A DNA stretch of 64,000 nt from Streptomyces longisporoflavus. Its GTDB lineage: Bacteria > Actinomycetota > Actinomycetes > Streptomycetales > Streptomycetaceae. The translations under genes and the position numbers were made by a program. Location of the stretch: NCBI RefSeq assembly GCF_014649775.1, contig NZ_BMTR01000004.1, positions 186,001-250,000 of the forward strand, given 5' to 3'. Positions within the stretch are counted from its first letter, which is position 1. Every line of letters starts with the position of its first letter. A model generated the notes under the pieces. That model was not told the DNA's origin. It saw nothing but the letters and a program-made list of their open reading frames with translations, and ran no database searches. Positions 44,819 through 53,418 of this stretch are shown piece after piece.

Positions 44819-45323
44819 CGTGACCATCGGTGTACCCGGCATCGCCGCCGAAGCGGTGTACGACCGGGTGACGGATTTCGCCCGCTACCCCGAACTCGCC
44901 GAGGTGGTCCGCTCGGTCACCGTGCACGACATCGGCGAGGACCGGGAGACGAGCTCCTGGGAGGTGTACTTCCGCAACGGCATCCTGCGCTGGACCGAGT
45001 CCGACCACTTCGACCGGGCCGCGCTCACCATCACCTTCGTCCAGCTCGACGGCGACTTCGAGGTGTTCCGGGGGGCCTGGCACATCACCGGCTCGGGACA
45101 CGAGGTACGGGTCGGCTTCCACGCCGAGTTCGACTTCGGCATTCCCAGTCTCGCGGGGATCCTGGAGCCGGTCGCCGAGCGGGTCATCAAGGAGACGATC
45201 GCCCGCGTGGTGCTCGGACTGTTCGCCTCGGGCCGGGTGGTGGGCGACGAGTCCCTGGCCCGCGCGGTCGAAGCCGTACCCGCCGGGCCGGCGGCGCCCG
45301 ACTCCCCCGCGCAGGTCGCCTGA
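44805..45323 (+). CDS. SRPBCC-family (RatA/cyclase-like) protein
   Basis: A 172-residue START-like protein. VDVTIGVPGIAAEAVYDRVTDFARYPELAEVV opens the fold (quoted from two adjoining segments), then WEVYFRNGILRW strands and a long C-terminal helix ending VIKETIARVVLGLFASGRV. I chose the GTG at 44805, which overlaps the aminotransferase by 14 bp; an ATG at 44775 would overlap by 44 bp and lacks a ribosome binding site. Its cavity suggests binding of the lipidic intermediate. It joins the membrane protein gene by a 1-bp TGATG overlap. Confidence 0.72.
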   Translation: MRSVDVTIGVPGIAAEAVYDRVTDFARYPELAEVVRSVTVHDIGEDRETSSWEVYFRNGILRWTESDHFDRAALTITFVQLDGDFEVFRGAWHITGSGHEVRVGFHAEFDFGIPSLAGILEPVAERVIKETIARVVLGLFASGRVVGDESLARAVEAVPAGPAAPDSPAQVA

Positions 45324-45832
45324 TGGACACCAAGAACCTGTTCATGACACCGGTGACCTCATGGCTCGTCCGGGCGGAGTACGGGCTCGGCCTCGTCGTC
45401 GCCCTCGTCCTCTTCTTCACACACCTCGGCCAGGTGCACTGGCAGACCGCCCTGGTGCTGTTCGTCTACATCGACCTGATCGGCTATCTGCCGGGGGCCG
45501 TTCAGTACCGCCGCCACAAGGGCAGGCTCCACAAGGGCCAGATCCACAAGGGCTATTACGTCGCCTACAACGTCATGCACTCCCTGGTCACCCAGGGACT
45601 GCTGACCATCGGCTGGATCTGGCTGTGGGGCTTCGAGTGGGCGTTGCTCGCCCTGCCCATTCACCTCTTCGGCGACAGGGCTCTGTTCGGCAACTATCTC
45701 AAGCCGTTCGGTCTGCGCTTCGAGCCCGAGACGCACCGGGCGTACCGCCGCTTCCGCAGCGAGTTCGAGGCGGCGAGCGCGACGGCCGCCGGGCGCGATC
45801 CCGCGAGTCCGGGCCGGCTGCCATGGCCCTAG
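45323..45832 (+). CDS. Small polytopic membrane protein with HKG repeats (VlmO/VlmG-type candidate)
   Basis: A 169-residue membrane protein with about four hydrophobic segments (near residues 15-34, 40-58, 76-100 and 105-120). Between the second and third lies a basic His-rich loop YRRHKGRLHKGQIHKGYY with three HKG repeats, a possible metal- or phosphate-binding feature. I do not recognise a named family. The valanimycin cluster also encodes small membrane proteins that have been linked to late steps, so a role in N-N bond formation is possible but unproven. It overlaps the flavin reductase by 10 bp. Confidence 0.72.
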   Translation: MDTKNLFMTPVTSWLVRAEYGLGLVVALVLFFTHLGQVHWQTALVLFVYIDLIGYLPGAVQYRRHKGRLHKGQIHKGYYVAYNVMHSLVTQGLLTIGWIWLWGFEWALLALPIHLFGDRALFGNYLKPFGLRFEPETHRAYRRFRSEFEAASATAAGRDPASPGRLPWP

Positions 45833-46437
45833 CCACCCGACGCACACGCCCGGCGGAAGGCGCGGCTGGCGGTGCGGCGGGCGGGGCGGCGGGCGGCGCG
45901 GCGGGCCGCGCGCTCGGTGACACCGCCGTCGCCGCCGCGATGCGTCACTTCGTCGCCGGGGTCACGGTGCTCACCTGCGGGACGGGCGAGGCGGCCGAGG
46001 GCGTGACGGTCAGCACGTTCAGCACCGTGCCGGGCGATCCCCCGATGGCCTGCGTGGCGCTGCGCCGCGGCAGTCGGGGGCTGCGCGCCCTGGCGAACTG
46101 CCCGCTCTTCGTCGCCAACGGCCTCGCGGCGGCGCAGGAACCGCTGGCCCGGCACTTCGCCCGGCGCGGCAGGCCCCGCGGCCTGGCACAGCTGCCGCCG
46201 GACGCCTGGTCCGGCGACCCGGGCGACGGCGTACCGCGGCTCAGCGGCGCGGTGGCGTGGCTGGAGTGCAAGCCGGAACTCATCGTTCCGCTCAGCGATC
46301 ACGAACTGGTGGTGGCGGAGGTCGTCTCGGCATGCCACACGGGCGGCACCCCTCTGCTCACGTTCGCCTACGACCTGCACTCCGGCCCCGCGATTTCCGC
46401 TGCCTCCGCTCCCTCCACAGAAAGGACGTCCCCATGA
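45823..46437 (+). CDS. Flavin reductase (VlmR-like)
   Basis: A 204-residue NAD(P)H:flavin oxidoreductase of the HpaC/VlmR type. MRHFVAGVTVLTCGTGEAAE, GVTVSTFSTVPGDPPMACV and the LSGAVAWLECKPELIVPLSDHELVVAEV block carry the FMN-binding fold. The N-terminus has a Gly-Ala repeat (GGAAGGAAGG) of low complexity. It should supply reduced flavin to the N-hydroxylase candidate encoded at 42241. It overlaps the membrane protein gene upstream and the diiron gene downstream (ATGA). Confidence 0.9.
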   Translation: MALATRRTRPAEGAAGGAAGGAAGGAAGRALGDTAVAAAMRHFVAGVTVLTCGTGEAAEGVTVSTFSTVPGDPPMACVALRRGSRGLRALANCPLFVANGLAAAQEPLARHFARRGRPRGLAQLPPDAWSGDPGDGVPRLSGAVAWLECKPELIVPLSDHELVVAEVVSACHTGGTPLLTFAYDLHSGPAISAASAPSTERTSP

Positions 46438-47453
46438 CGACATCGACCACAACGACGACTGCAACGGCATCGAGGACCCCGACGGCATCGACGACCGCGC
46501 CGGCGGACATTCCCGTCGAGGCCGACCCCGACAAGGCCCCCTGGCTCCTGGACGGCGCGGAGAACCTTGAACTCACCCCAGCCGTCTGCGATCTGCGGTA
46601 CTGGCTCAATGCCGTACCGCGGGGCACCCTGCGCGGCGACGTCCTCGGCCACGCGGCGGACGTACGGCCGCTGGACGTGGTGAGGGAGCCCGGACCGCTC
46701 AACAGCGCACTGACGCAGGAGCTCGCCTACCGTTCCGTCGCCGAGGAGAAGGCGACCCGGGCCATCGGCTACCTGACGGCGCTCGCGCCCGACAACGACT
46801 GCATGGAGTTCTACGCCACCCAGTTGATCGACGAGGCCCGGCACGCGATGGTTTTCCGCACTCACCTGCTCCAACTTGGCGTATCGGGAGCGCAGTTACC
46901 CACCACAGTGGCCCGCCTGGCGGCCACCGACCGGGAGCAGATCCTCGAACCCCTGGAGAACCTGGGCCTTCGGGTGCTGCGCGACGAGCGCGACTTCATC
47001 GGCGGCGTACTGGTCCTCACGGTGCTTGTCGAAGGCGTACTGGCACCTGCCGCCGAGCTCAGCGAGCGCAAGTGGCGGGTCTTCGACCCGGCCGCCGCCG
47101 ACATCGAGCGGGGCGCCGCGATCGACGAGATCCGGCATCTGACGGTCGGCAGCGCCATCATCCGCGATCACCTGCGCGCGAACCCCCACGAGAAGGAACG
47201 CCTCCTCGATCTGATCGGGGAGGGATACGCCCTGTGGAACAAGCTGCCGACCACGGAGCAGCTGACGCGCCGCGAAGAGCTCTTCCAGCAGGGCGTCGAG
47301 CGGCACGCAGACCTCCTGGGCGACTACGAGATCTGGCCCGGCCGCCGCCTCGCGGACACCACCGCGCGCGAGCGCATGGAGACCGGACAGGAGTGGGCGG
47401 CGCGCCTGCAGCGGACCCGGCTCGCCCACATGGGCCTGGAGGAAGCGACATGA
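46434..47453 (+). CDS. Ferritin-like diiron oxygenase, first of two (VlmB-like candidate)
   Basis: A 339-residue helical protein with two Glu/His iron motifs: QLIDEARHAMVF near residue 125 and AIDEIRHLTVGS near 227, plus upstream Glu residues in RSVAEEKATR and LVEGVLAPAAEL. This E...ExxH...E...ExxH pattern is that of carboxylate-bridged diiron oxygenases. The N-terminus is a Thr-rich stretch of about 25 residues. The ATG at 46434 has AAAGGA 7 nt ahead. Diiron enzymes perform N-oxygenation in azoxy pathways, so this is one of two candidates for that step. Confidence 0.8.
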   Translation: MTTSTTTTTATASRTPTASTTAPADIPVEADPDKAPWLLDGAENLELTPAVCDLRYWLNAVPRGTLRGDVLGHAADVRPLDVVREPGPLNSALTQELAYRSVAEEKATRAIGYLTALAPDNDCMEFYATQLIDEARHAMVFRTHLLQLGVSGAQLPTTVARLAATDREQILEPLENLGLRVLRDERDFIGGVLVLTVLVEGVLAPAAELSERKWRVFDPAAADIERGAAIDEIRHLTVGSAIIRDHLRANPHEKERLLDLIGEGYALWNKLPTTEQLTRREELFQQGVERHADLLGDYEIWPGRRLADTTARERMETGQEWAARLQRTRLAHMGLEEAT

Positions 47454-48490
47454 ACGAACGCGGTGCCACCATGCAGGAGCTCACGCGACTGGTGCGGTGC
47501 GCCGGTCTCCTGGACTCCCGACCCGTCTACTACACGTTCAAGATCACCACGAACCTGCTGCTCCTAGCCGCGGGCTGGACCCTGTTCGCGCTCGTCGGCG
47601 ACAGCTGGTGGCAGCTGGCCGTGGCGGCGTTCCTAGCGGTCTGCTTCGGCCAGACCGACCTCATCGGACACGACGCGGGCCACCGCCAGATCTTCCGTAC
47701 GCGACGCCCCGGCGACGTGCTCGGATACACCCACGGCAATCTCCTCACGGGCGTGAGCTTCGGCTGGTGGGTCGGTCACCACACCAAGCACCACAACTAC
47801 CCCAATCACCTCTCGCTCGACCCGGACATCCTCCGCCGGCAGGTGATCTTCGACGCCGCGGACCGGACGAAACGCACCGGACCCGTCGGCCGGTTCATCG
47901 TGCGCCACCAGGCGTGGATGTTCTACGTGCTCATCCTGCTGGAAGGCCTGCGCCTGCACATCTCCGGCTACGTGGCGGCCCGCAAGGGAGCACTCAAGCG
48001 CTACGCGACCCTCGACCTCAGCCTGCTGACGCTCCATCTGGCGGTGTACCTGACCGCGGTGTTCACCGTTCTCTCCCCCGGTGTCGCCGTGGCCTTCCTC
48101 GTCGTCCACCAGGCTCTCTTCGGCTTCTACATGGGCGTGATGTTCGCGCCCAACCACAAGGGCCTTCCCGTGCGGGACGGCGAGGACGAGCCCCTCGACT
48201 GGCTCACGCGCCAGGTGATCACCTCGCGCAATCTGGCGCCGGGCCGGCTCACCGACTTCTTCTTCGGTGGGCTCAACTACCAGATCGAGCACCACCTGTT
48301 CCCGTCCATGCCCCGCGTGAATCTGCGCCGAGCCCAGCCGCTGGTGAAGGAGTACCTGCTGCGGGGCGGACTTCCGTACGCCGAGGAACGGCTGCTGCGG
48401 TCCTACCTCAGCGTGGCCGACCACCTCGGCGAGGTCAGCCGGGAGGTGGCCACGCTGGAGAGCGGCGCGGCGACCGGGGGAACGCGATGA
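47450..48490 (+). CDS. Membrane fatty acid desaturase
   Basis: A 346-residue integral membrane diiron desaturase. The three histidine boxes are complete: HDAGH near residue 68, HHTKHH near 103 and QIEHH near 281, with several hydrophobic helices between. The first His of the last box replaced by Gln is the form found in acyl-lipid and front-end desaturases. It would introduce a double bond into the fatty chain, consistent with alkenyl azoxy metabolites. Its ATG overlaps the diiron gene and its stop overlaps the KAS III gene (ATGA both). Confidence 0.92.
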   Translation: MNERGATMQELTRLVRCAGLLDSRPVYYTFKITTNLLLLAAGWTLFALVGDSWWQLAVAAFLAVCFGQTDLIGHDAGHRQIFRTRRPGDVLGYTHGNLLTGVSFGWWVGHHTKHHNYPNHLSLDPDILRRQVIFDAADRTKRTGPVGRFIVRHQAWMFYVLILLEGLRLHISGYVAARKGALKRYATLDLSLLTLHLAVYLTAVFTVLSPGVAVAFLVVHQALFGFYMGVMFAPNHKGLPVRDGEDEPLDWLTRQVITSRNLAPGRLTDFFFGGLNYQIEHHLFPSMPRVNLRRAQPLVKEYLLRGGLPYAEERLLRSYLSVADHLGEVSREVATLESGAATGGTR

Positions 48491-49569
48491 GCGGCGCCGC
48501 CGTACGTCGGGTGAGCGGCACCGCCGCCGTGCTGTGCGGCCTTGGTACGTGGCTTCCGCCGCACGCGGTCACCAACGACGACCTCGCGCGGGAACTGGAC
48601 ACCTCCGACGCGTGGATCCGCAGCCGTACGGGCATCGGGACGCGCTTCATCGCCGCCCCGTCCACGGCCACGTCGGACCTCGCGGTGGAGGCGGGCCGGC
48701 GTGCGCTGAAGTCCGCGGAGGCCGATTCCGTGGACGCCGTCGTGCTGGCCACCACCACGCCGGACCACCCCTGTCCGGCCACCGCGCCCCTGGTGGCGGC
48801 CCAGCTCGGACTCGGAACCGTGCCCGCCTTCGACGTCGGCGCGGTCTGCACCGGGTTCCTCTACGCCCTGGCCACCGGCGCCGGACTGATCGCCACGGGT
48901 ACGGCGGGCAGCGTCCTCGTCATCGGCGCCGACACGTACTCGCGCATCCTCGACCCGGCCGACCGCTCGACCCGCGCCATCTTCGGCGACGGGGCCGGCG
49001 CGGTGGTGCTGCGATCCGGCGGCGCGGACGAACCCGGCGCGCTCGGTCCGCCCGTGCTCGGCAGTGACGGCACCGGCAGCGATCTCATCACCGTCCGCTC
49101 GGGCGGCTCGCGCGAACCGCTGCACACGACCGGCCCGATCGGCACGGGTGATGGGGGCGACGCGGGTGACACGAACGACGCAGGCGACGCGCCGCAGCCG
49201 GACCCGTACTTCCGGATGGCGGGCAAGGCCGTTTTCCGCAATGCCGTCGAGCGCATGGCCGATGCCTCGCTGACGGCGGCGCGGCGGGCGGGCTGGGAGG
49301 TGGCCGACATCGACCGGCTCGTCGCGCACCAGGCCAACCTGCGCATCCTGCACGCGGTCGCGGACCGCATGCGGCTGCCCCGCCACCGCTGCCCGGTCCA
49401 CCTCGACCAGGTCGGCAACACCGCTGCCGCCTCCATCCCGCTGGCCCTCTCGCACGCCGCGGCGACGGGCCGCCTGACGCCGGGGCACCGCACCCTGCTC
49501 ACGGCGTTCGGCGGCGGCCTCACCTGGGGCGCCTGCGCCCTCCGCTGGCCGGCACTCACCCCCATGTGA
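48487..49569 (+). CDS. 3-oxoacyl-ACP synthase III (KAS III/FabH-like)
   Basis: A 360-residue condensing enzyme that starts chains by joining an acyl-CoA to malonyl-ACP. The catalytic Cys lies in DVGAVCTGFLYAL near residue 120, His in VAHQANLRI near 282 and Asn in VGNTAAASIP near 315. An Asp/Gly-rich insertion (GDGGDAGDTNDAGD, near residue 223) is unusual. It precedes the ACP gene and with KAS II forms a dedicated chain-building set that must borrow reductases and dehydratases from primary metabolism. Confidence 0.93.
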   Translation: MSGAAVRRVSGTAAVLCGLGTWLPPHAVTNDDLARELDTSDAWIRSRTGIGTRFIAAPSTATSDLAVEAGRRALKSAEADSVDAVVLATTTPDHPCPATAPLVAAQLGLGTVPAFDVGAVCTGFLYALATGAGLIATGTAGSVLVIGADTYSRILDPADRSTRAIFGDGAGAVVLRSGGADEPGALGPPVLGSDGTGSDLITVRSGGSREPLHTTGPIGTGDGGDAGDTNDAGDAPQPDPYFRMAGKAVFRNAVERMADASLTAARRAGWEVADIDRLVAHQANLRILHAVADRMRLPRHRCPVHLDQVGNTAAASIPLALSHAAATGRLTPGHRTLLTAFGGGLTWGACALRWPALTPM

Positions 49570-49630
49570 GCCCGACCACCGCTTCCCGACGCCCACTTGA
49601 CCCACCGCACTCACCACTGAGGAGCACGAC

Positions 49631-49873
49631 ATGAGCAGCACGTACGACCGTCTCGTAGGCCTGCTGACCAAGGGATTCGGCGTCGAGGCCGACGAGGTCG
49701 CACCGGAGAACACCTTCGAGGACCTGGAACTGGACTCGCTGGCCCTTGTGGAGCTGACCCTGGCGGCACAGGAGGAGTTCGGCATCCCCCTCACCGACGA
49801 CGACCTGCACGCCAAGAACACCATGACCGAGGCGGCCGGGGTACTCGACGCCAAGCAGGTGACCGTCCGATGA
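49631..49873 (+). CDS. Acyl carrier protein
   Basis: An 80-residue carrier protein with the phosphopantetheine Ser in FEDLELDSLALVELTL near residue 38, acidic throughout as expected for an ACP. GAGGAG precedes the ATG. It lies between KAS III and KAS II and overlaps the latter by 4 bp, so it is presumably the dedicated carrier on which the lipid chain is built, desaturated or released. Confidence 0.93.
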   Translation: MSSTYDRLVGLLTKGFGVEADEVAPENTFEDLELDSLALVELTLAAQEEFGIPLTDDDLHAKNTMTEAAGVLDAKQVTVR

Positions 49874-51108
49874 CAGCGGCCGGTGGCCGTTACGACGCGG
49901 CGGTCACGGGCATCGGCATGGTGACCCCCGCTGGTCTCGGCACCGCCGCGTCCTGGGACCGCATCAAGTCCGCGAACGGCACGGCCGCGCAGCGGGTGCC
50001 CGCGCTCTCCGGGATCCCTGCCGACATCGGCTGCTGGATACCCGGCTTCGATCCGGCCGCCACGGTCGGCAAACGCAAGGCCTGGCGCCTGGACCGCAGC
50101 AGCCAGTTCGCGGTGGCCGCGGCGGCCGAAGCGCTCGCGGACGCGGGCCTCGACCCGGCTGCATGGGACGGCGCCCGGGTGGGCGTGGTCCTCGGCAGCG
50201 GCATCGGCGGGGCCGCGACCTGGGAGAAGCAGCACAACGTACTGCTCGGACAAGGCTCGGAGAAGGTGTCCGCCCTGCTGATCCCCATGCTCGCGGTGAA
50301 CATGTCGGCGGGCTACGTCGCCATGGAGTTCGGGGCCCGCGGACCCAACTTCGTGACCGCCACGGCCTGCGCCTCGGGCAGCACGGCCGTGGGAGCGGCG
50401 CGTGAACTGCTGCGGGGCGGGCACTGCGACGTGGTCATCACGGGCGGCGCCGAGGCCTGTCTCGTCCCCTCGATCATCTCCGGCTTCCAGCAGATGGGCG
50501 CGCTCTCCGTGCGCCGCGGGGAACCCACGGCGGCGTCACGTCCGTTCGACGTCGACCGCGACGGGTTCGTGCCCGCCGAGGGCGCCGCCGTCCTGATCCT
50601 GGAACGCCCGGAGAGCGCACGGGCCCGCGGGGCACGCGTGCGGGCCCACGTCAGCGGATACGGGGCTTCGGCCGACGCCTACAACGCCACCGCACCCGAA
50701 CCCTCGGGTGCCGGGGCAGAGTTGGCGCTGCGGGCCGCGCTCAAGGACGCCGGGGTCGATCCGCGTTCGGTGGACCATGTCAACGCGCACGGCACCTCGA
50801 CCCCCCTCAACGACCTGATGGAGGCCCGCCTGATCCGCCGGGTGCTCGGCGACCGGCCCGCCGTGACCTCGGTGAAGGGCGTGACGGGCCACTCGCTGGG
50901 GGCTTCGGGCGCCGTCGAAGCGGCCGTCGCGGTCCTCACCGTGGAGCAGGGGATCATCCCGCCGACCGCCAACCTGGACAGCCAGGACCCGGAGATCGAC
51001 CTGGATGTCGTCACCAAGGAGGCACGCCCCGCCGATGTGGAGGTGGTCGTCAGCCATTCCTTCGGATTCGGCGGACAGAACGCGGTGGTGCTGCTCACCC
51101 GTCCCTGA
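49870..51108 (+). CDS. 3-oxoacyl-ACP synthase II (KAS II/FabF-like)
   Basis: A 412-residue elongating ketosynthase. The catalytic Cys is in TATACASGSTAVG near residue 167, the first His in VNAHGTSTPLND near 302 and the second in KGVTGHSLGASGAVEA near 338, with a C-terminal SHSFGFGGQNAVVLL. The triad is complete, so it is a true elongase rather than a chain-length factor. It is the last gene of the rightward operon and is followed by a strong hairpin. Confidence 0.94.
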   Translation: MTAAGGRYDAAVTGIGMVTPAGLGTAASWDRIKSANGTAAQRVPALSGIPADIGCWIPGFDPAATVGKRKAWRLDRSSQFAVAAAAEALADAGLDPAAWDGARVGVVLGSGIGGAATWEKQHNVLLGQGSEKVSALLIPMLAVNMSAGYVAMEFGARGPNFVTATACASGSTAVGAARELLRGGHCDVVITGGAEACLVPSIISGFQQMGALSVRRGEPTAASRPFDVDRDGFVPAEGAAVLILERPESARARGARVRAHVSGYGASADAYNATAPEPSGAGAELALRAALKDAGVDPRSVDHVNAHGTSTPLNDLMEARLIRRVLGDRPAVTSVKGVTGHSLGASGAVEAAVAVLTVEQGIIPPTANLDSQDPEIDLDVVTKEARPADVEVVVSHSFGFGGQNAVVLLTRP

Positions 51109-51115
51109 GTCACGA

Positions 51116-51167
51116 CGGCAATGGACTCTGCCGACCCTTGTGAGGGGGCCGGCAGAGTCCAATGCCG
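51116..51167. terminator. Bidirectional hairpin terminator
   Basis: Arms 51116-51133 and 51150-51167 are 18 bp with one mismatch (CGGCAATGGACTCTGCCG against its partner) around a 16-nt loop. It lies between the convergent KAS II and second diiron genes and could stop transcription from both sides. Confidence 0.8.
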
Positions 51168-51199
51168 TCCGCCCCCTGCCTCCAACTGAGCACCATCAC

Positions 51200-52327
51200 T
51201 CACCGAGTCCGGTCGTCGTCGGCGGCGGCGGTGAGCCGACCCTCGGCGATCGCGCCATGGACCTCGTTCTGCCGCTCTCGGAGTTCCCGGCGCTCGGCGT
51301 CCAGCGCCTCCGCCTGTGCCTCGTCCGCTTCCATAAGCTTGAGCAGGTCACGATCGGCCATCTCGAGCACGCCCATGTCGGCGTAGGCCTGCTGGACCCT
51401 CGGCCCCCACAGTCCGATGTCCTTGACGCAGGGCACGATCCGGGTGAAGAGACGTGACCGGAAGGCCCGCATACGAGGGCCCCGGTTCATGTACTCCATG
51501 CACTCCTTCATGTCGAAGCCGAGCGTCTCCCACACTTCCTGCATGCGCAGCCGGTCCCGCATGAGATAGCAGCCCTCGACGATGAAGTCCTCGCGCTCCG
51601 CGATCTCCCGGCGGGTCAGCTCCTTGTAGTAGTCCCGCAGCGCCAGGCGCCCGAAGGCCACGTGCCGCGCCTCGTCCTGCATGATGTAGGAGAGGATCTG
51701 CTTGGGCAGGGGCTTGTCCGTCCTGTCGCGCAGGATGCCGAACGCCGCAAGCGCGAGACCCTCGATGAGCACCTGCATGCCGAGGTACGGCATGTCCCAG
51801 CGGGAGTCGCTCAGGGCCTGCCCAAGCAGTGACTTCAGATGCGGGCTGATCGGATAACTCATGCCGATCTTGTCGTGCACGAAGCGCGTGAACAGCTCCG
51901 CGTGCCGCGCCTCGTCCATGACCTGGGTCGCCGCGTAGAACTTGGAGTCGATGTGCGGCACCGACTCGACGATCCGGGCCGAGCAGATCATCGCGCCCTG
52001 CTCCCCGTGCAGGAACTGACTGAACTCCCAGGCGGCCATGTGCCGGCGCAGCTCCCGCCTCTCCCGCTCGTTCAGCCGGGAGTACTGCCGGGAGCCGTAC
52101 AGGGCGAGGGTGTTCTCCGGCGTGCCGAGGACGTCGTACGGATCGACTTCCAGGGACCAGTCGATCCGTTTCGTGCTGTCCCACTGCTTGTCCTTGCCCT
52201 TCTGGTAGAGGGCGAGCAATCGCTCCCGGTCCGTGTCGTACTCCCAGGTGAACGTGTTCCGCCCCCGCATCGGGAACGACCAGGCTGCGCCGGTGTCCGC
52301 CTGCCGGTCGTCGGCGGTTCCGCTCAT
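51200..52327 (-). CDS. Ferritin-like diiron protein, second of two
   Basis: A 375-residue helical diiron protein. Iron ligands are in LHGEQGAMICSARIVE near residue 100, ATQVMDEARHAELF near 128, MQVLIEGLALAAFG near 186 and SYIMQDEARHVAFGRL near 217, a complete set of two ExxH motifs with partner Glu residues. The family resembles R2-like N-oxygenases and related oxidases. The ATG at 52327 has GGGAG upstream. It lies downstream of the kinase gene on the same strand. It and the protein at 46434 are alternative candidates for N-oxygenation; the other could act on the chain. Confidence 0.82.
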   Translation of the reverse strand: MSGTADDRQADTGAAWSFPMRGRNTFTWEYDTDRERLLALYQKGKDKQWDSTKRIDWSLEVDPYDVLGTPENTLALYGSRQYSRLNERERRELRRHMAAWEFSQFLHGEQGAMICSARIVESVPHIDSKFYAATQVMDEARHAELFTRFVHDKIGMSYPISPHLKSLLGQALSDSRWDMPYLGMQVLIEGLALAAFGILRDRTDKPLPKQILSYIMQDEARHVAFGRLALRDYYKELTRREIAEREDFIVEGCYLMRDRLRMQEVWETLGFDMKECMEYMNRGPRMRAFRSRLFTRIVPCVKDIGLWGPRVQQAYADMGVLEMADRDLLKLMEADEAQAEALDAERRELRERQNEVHGAIAEGRLTAAADDDRTR

Positions 52328-52380
52328 GAGCACTCCCTTTACGTAGGACGGATGATGGCCCCGCGCGGCCCCGCATGTGG

Positions 52381-53319
52381 TTAAGGCGGGCCGGTCGGAG
52401 ACAGCACGGGCAGCACTGCAGGCAGGACGTCCAGCGCGTAGCGGGCCCGCCCGCGCTGCACCTCGCCGTCCCACTCGAAGGTCAGGGGGGCGCCGTCGGT
52501 GCGCTCGATCTCGATGCGCCGACCGCGCCGGTAGAGCACCTCGGACCGTTCGAGATGCCGCCCGTTCCGGGTCAGCCCCGGGAGTTCGCGGGGATCGAGG
52601 TCGCCCGTCACCACACAGACGTCGAGCAGCCCGTCGTCCAGGACCGATCGGGGCAGCAGGAGGAACCCGCCGCCCCGGTAGCGGCCCCCGCCCACGTTGG
52701 CGAGGATCACGCTGCCGTCGTGGACGACCTCACCGTCGACCACGATCCTGGCCGGATGCGGCACGAAGTCACGCAGGGTGGTGGCCACGGCCTCCTGGTA
52801 GCGAACTCGGCCGGTGAGCCGCGTGAGGTCCGCCGCCGCGTCCAGCGCTTCGGCGACGAGGCCGGAGCAGGCGCCCAGCAAGACCGTGTCCCGCGTCTCC
52901 TCGACGCGTGCCAGATCCAGCTGCCGGATGTGCGGTCGCGTCCCGCCGAGGGCGGTGGCGATCGACTCGTACCAGGGGCGGTCCTGCCAGATCTCCTTGT
53001 AGAAGGAGTTGCCCGTACCCGCCGGAACGCCGAGCAGGGCCGGGCCGACGAGTCGCGAGTCGGCCTCCACGGCCGTCACGATGCCGCCGGCCACCTCACC
53101 GGCGGTGCCGTCTCCGCCGACCGAGAGCACGACGTCCGCGCCGTCCCTTGTGGCCTTCGCGGCGAGCGTCCGTGCGTGCCCGGGGTAGCCGGTCCGGACC
53201 ACACTGACCTCTCCGACGAGCCCCCGACAGGTCTCGGCGACCTCCCGGACCGGAACGGAAGCGGCACCTCCGGCCCGGCCGTTCGCCACCATCACCGCGG
53301 TGCGTGCCCAGTGACTCAT
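52381..53319 (-). CDS. Diacylglycerol/lipid kinase-family protein (VlmJ-like candidate)
   Basis: A 312-residue ATP-dependent kinase of the DAGK/YegS fold. The nucleotide motif VVLSVGGDGTAGEVAGG near residue 83 and PAGTGNSFYKEI near 118 are the catalytic-domain signature, followed by the beta-sandwich domain. In valanimycin synthesis VlmJ, also of this family, phosphorylates the serine-derived hydroxyl before elimination. With the MmgE/PrpD protein at 30838 it suggests the same step here. A GAAGGGAG site precedes the ATG. It lies 99 bp downstream of the tRNA gene on the same strand. Confidence 0.88.
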   Translation of the reverse strand: MSHWARTAVMVANGRAGGAASVPVREVAETCRGLVGEVSVVRTGYPGHARTLAAKATRDGADVVLSVGGDGTAGEVAGGIVTAVEADSRLVGPALLGVPAGTGNSFYKEIWQDRPWYESIATALGGTRPHIRQLDLARVEETRDTVLLGACSGLVAEALDAAADLTRLTGRVRYQEAVATTLRDFVPHPARIVVDGEVVHDGSVILANVGGGRYRGGGFLLLPRSVLDDGLLDVCVVTGDLDPRELPGLTRNGRHLERSEVLYRRGRRIEIERTDGAPLTFEWDGEVQRGRARYALDVLPAVLPVLSPTGPP

Positions 53320-53343
53320 GCCGTGCTCCCTTCGCCGGGAGTC

Positions 53344-53360
53344 GCCCCGAGGAGCGGGGC
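53344..53360. other. Small hairpin between the tRNA and the kinase gene
   Basis: GCCCCG and CGGGGC form a perfect 6-bp stem with a 5-nt loop in the 99-bp spacer. It could be an attenuator, a tRNA-processing or mRNA-protecting stem, or a weak terminator; it lacks a T-run. Confidence 0.4.
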
Positions 53361-53418
53361 CCTGCTGGAGGATGCCGTGATGGGTGGTGCTGTGACGGCT
53401 GAATGCTGTGGTGGTGGG

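Noticed and set aside
45880-45905. GC-rich Gly-Ala repeat as a regulatory or phase-variable tract
   Set aside because: It is short, in frame in the flavin reductase N-terminus, and uses units too imperfect for frequent slippage.
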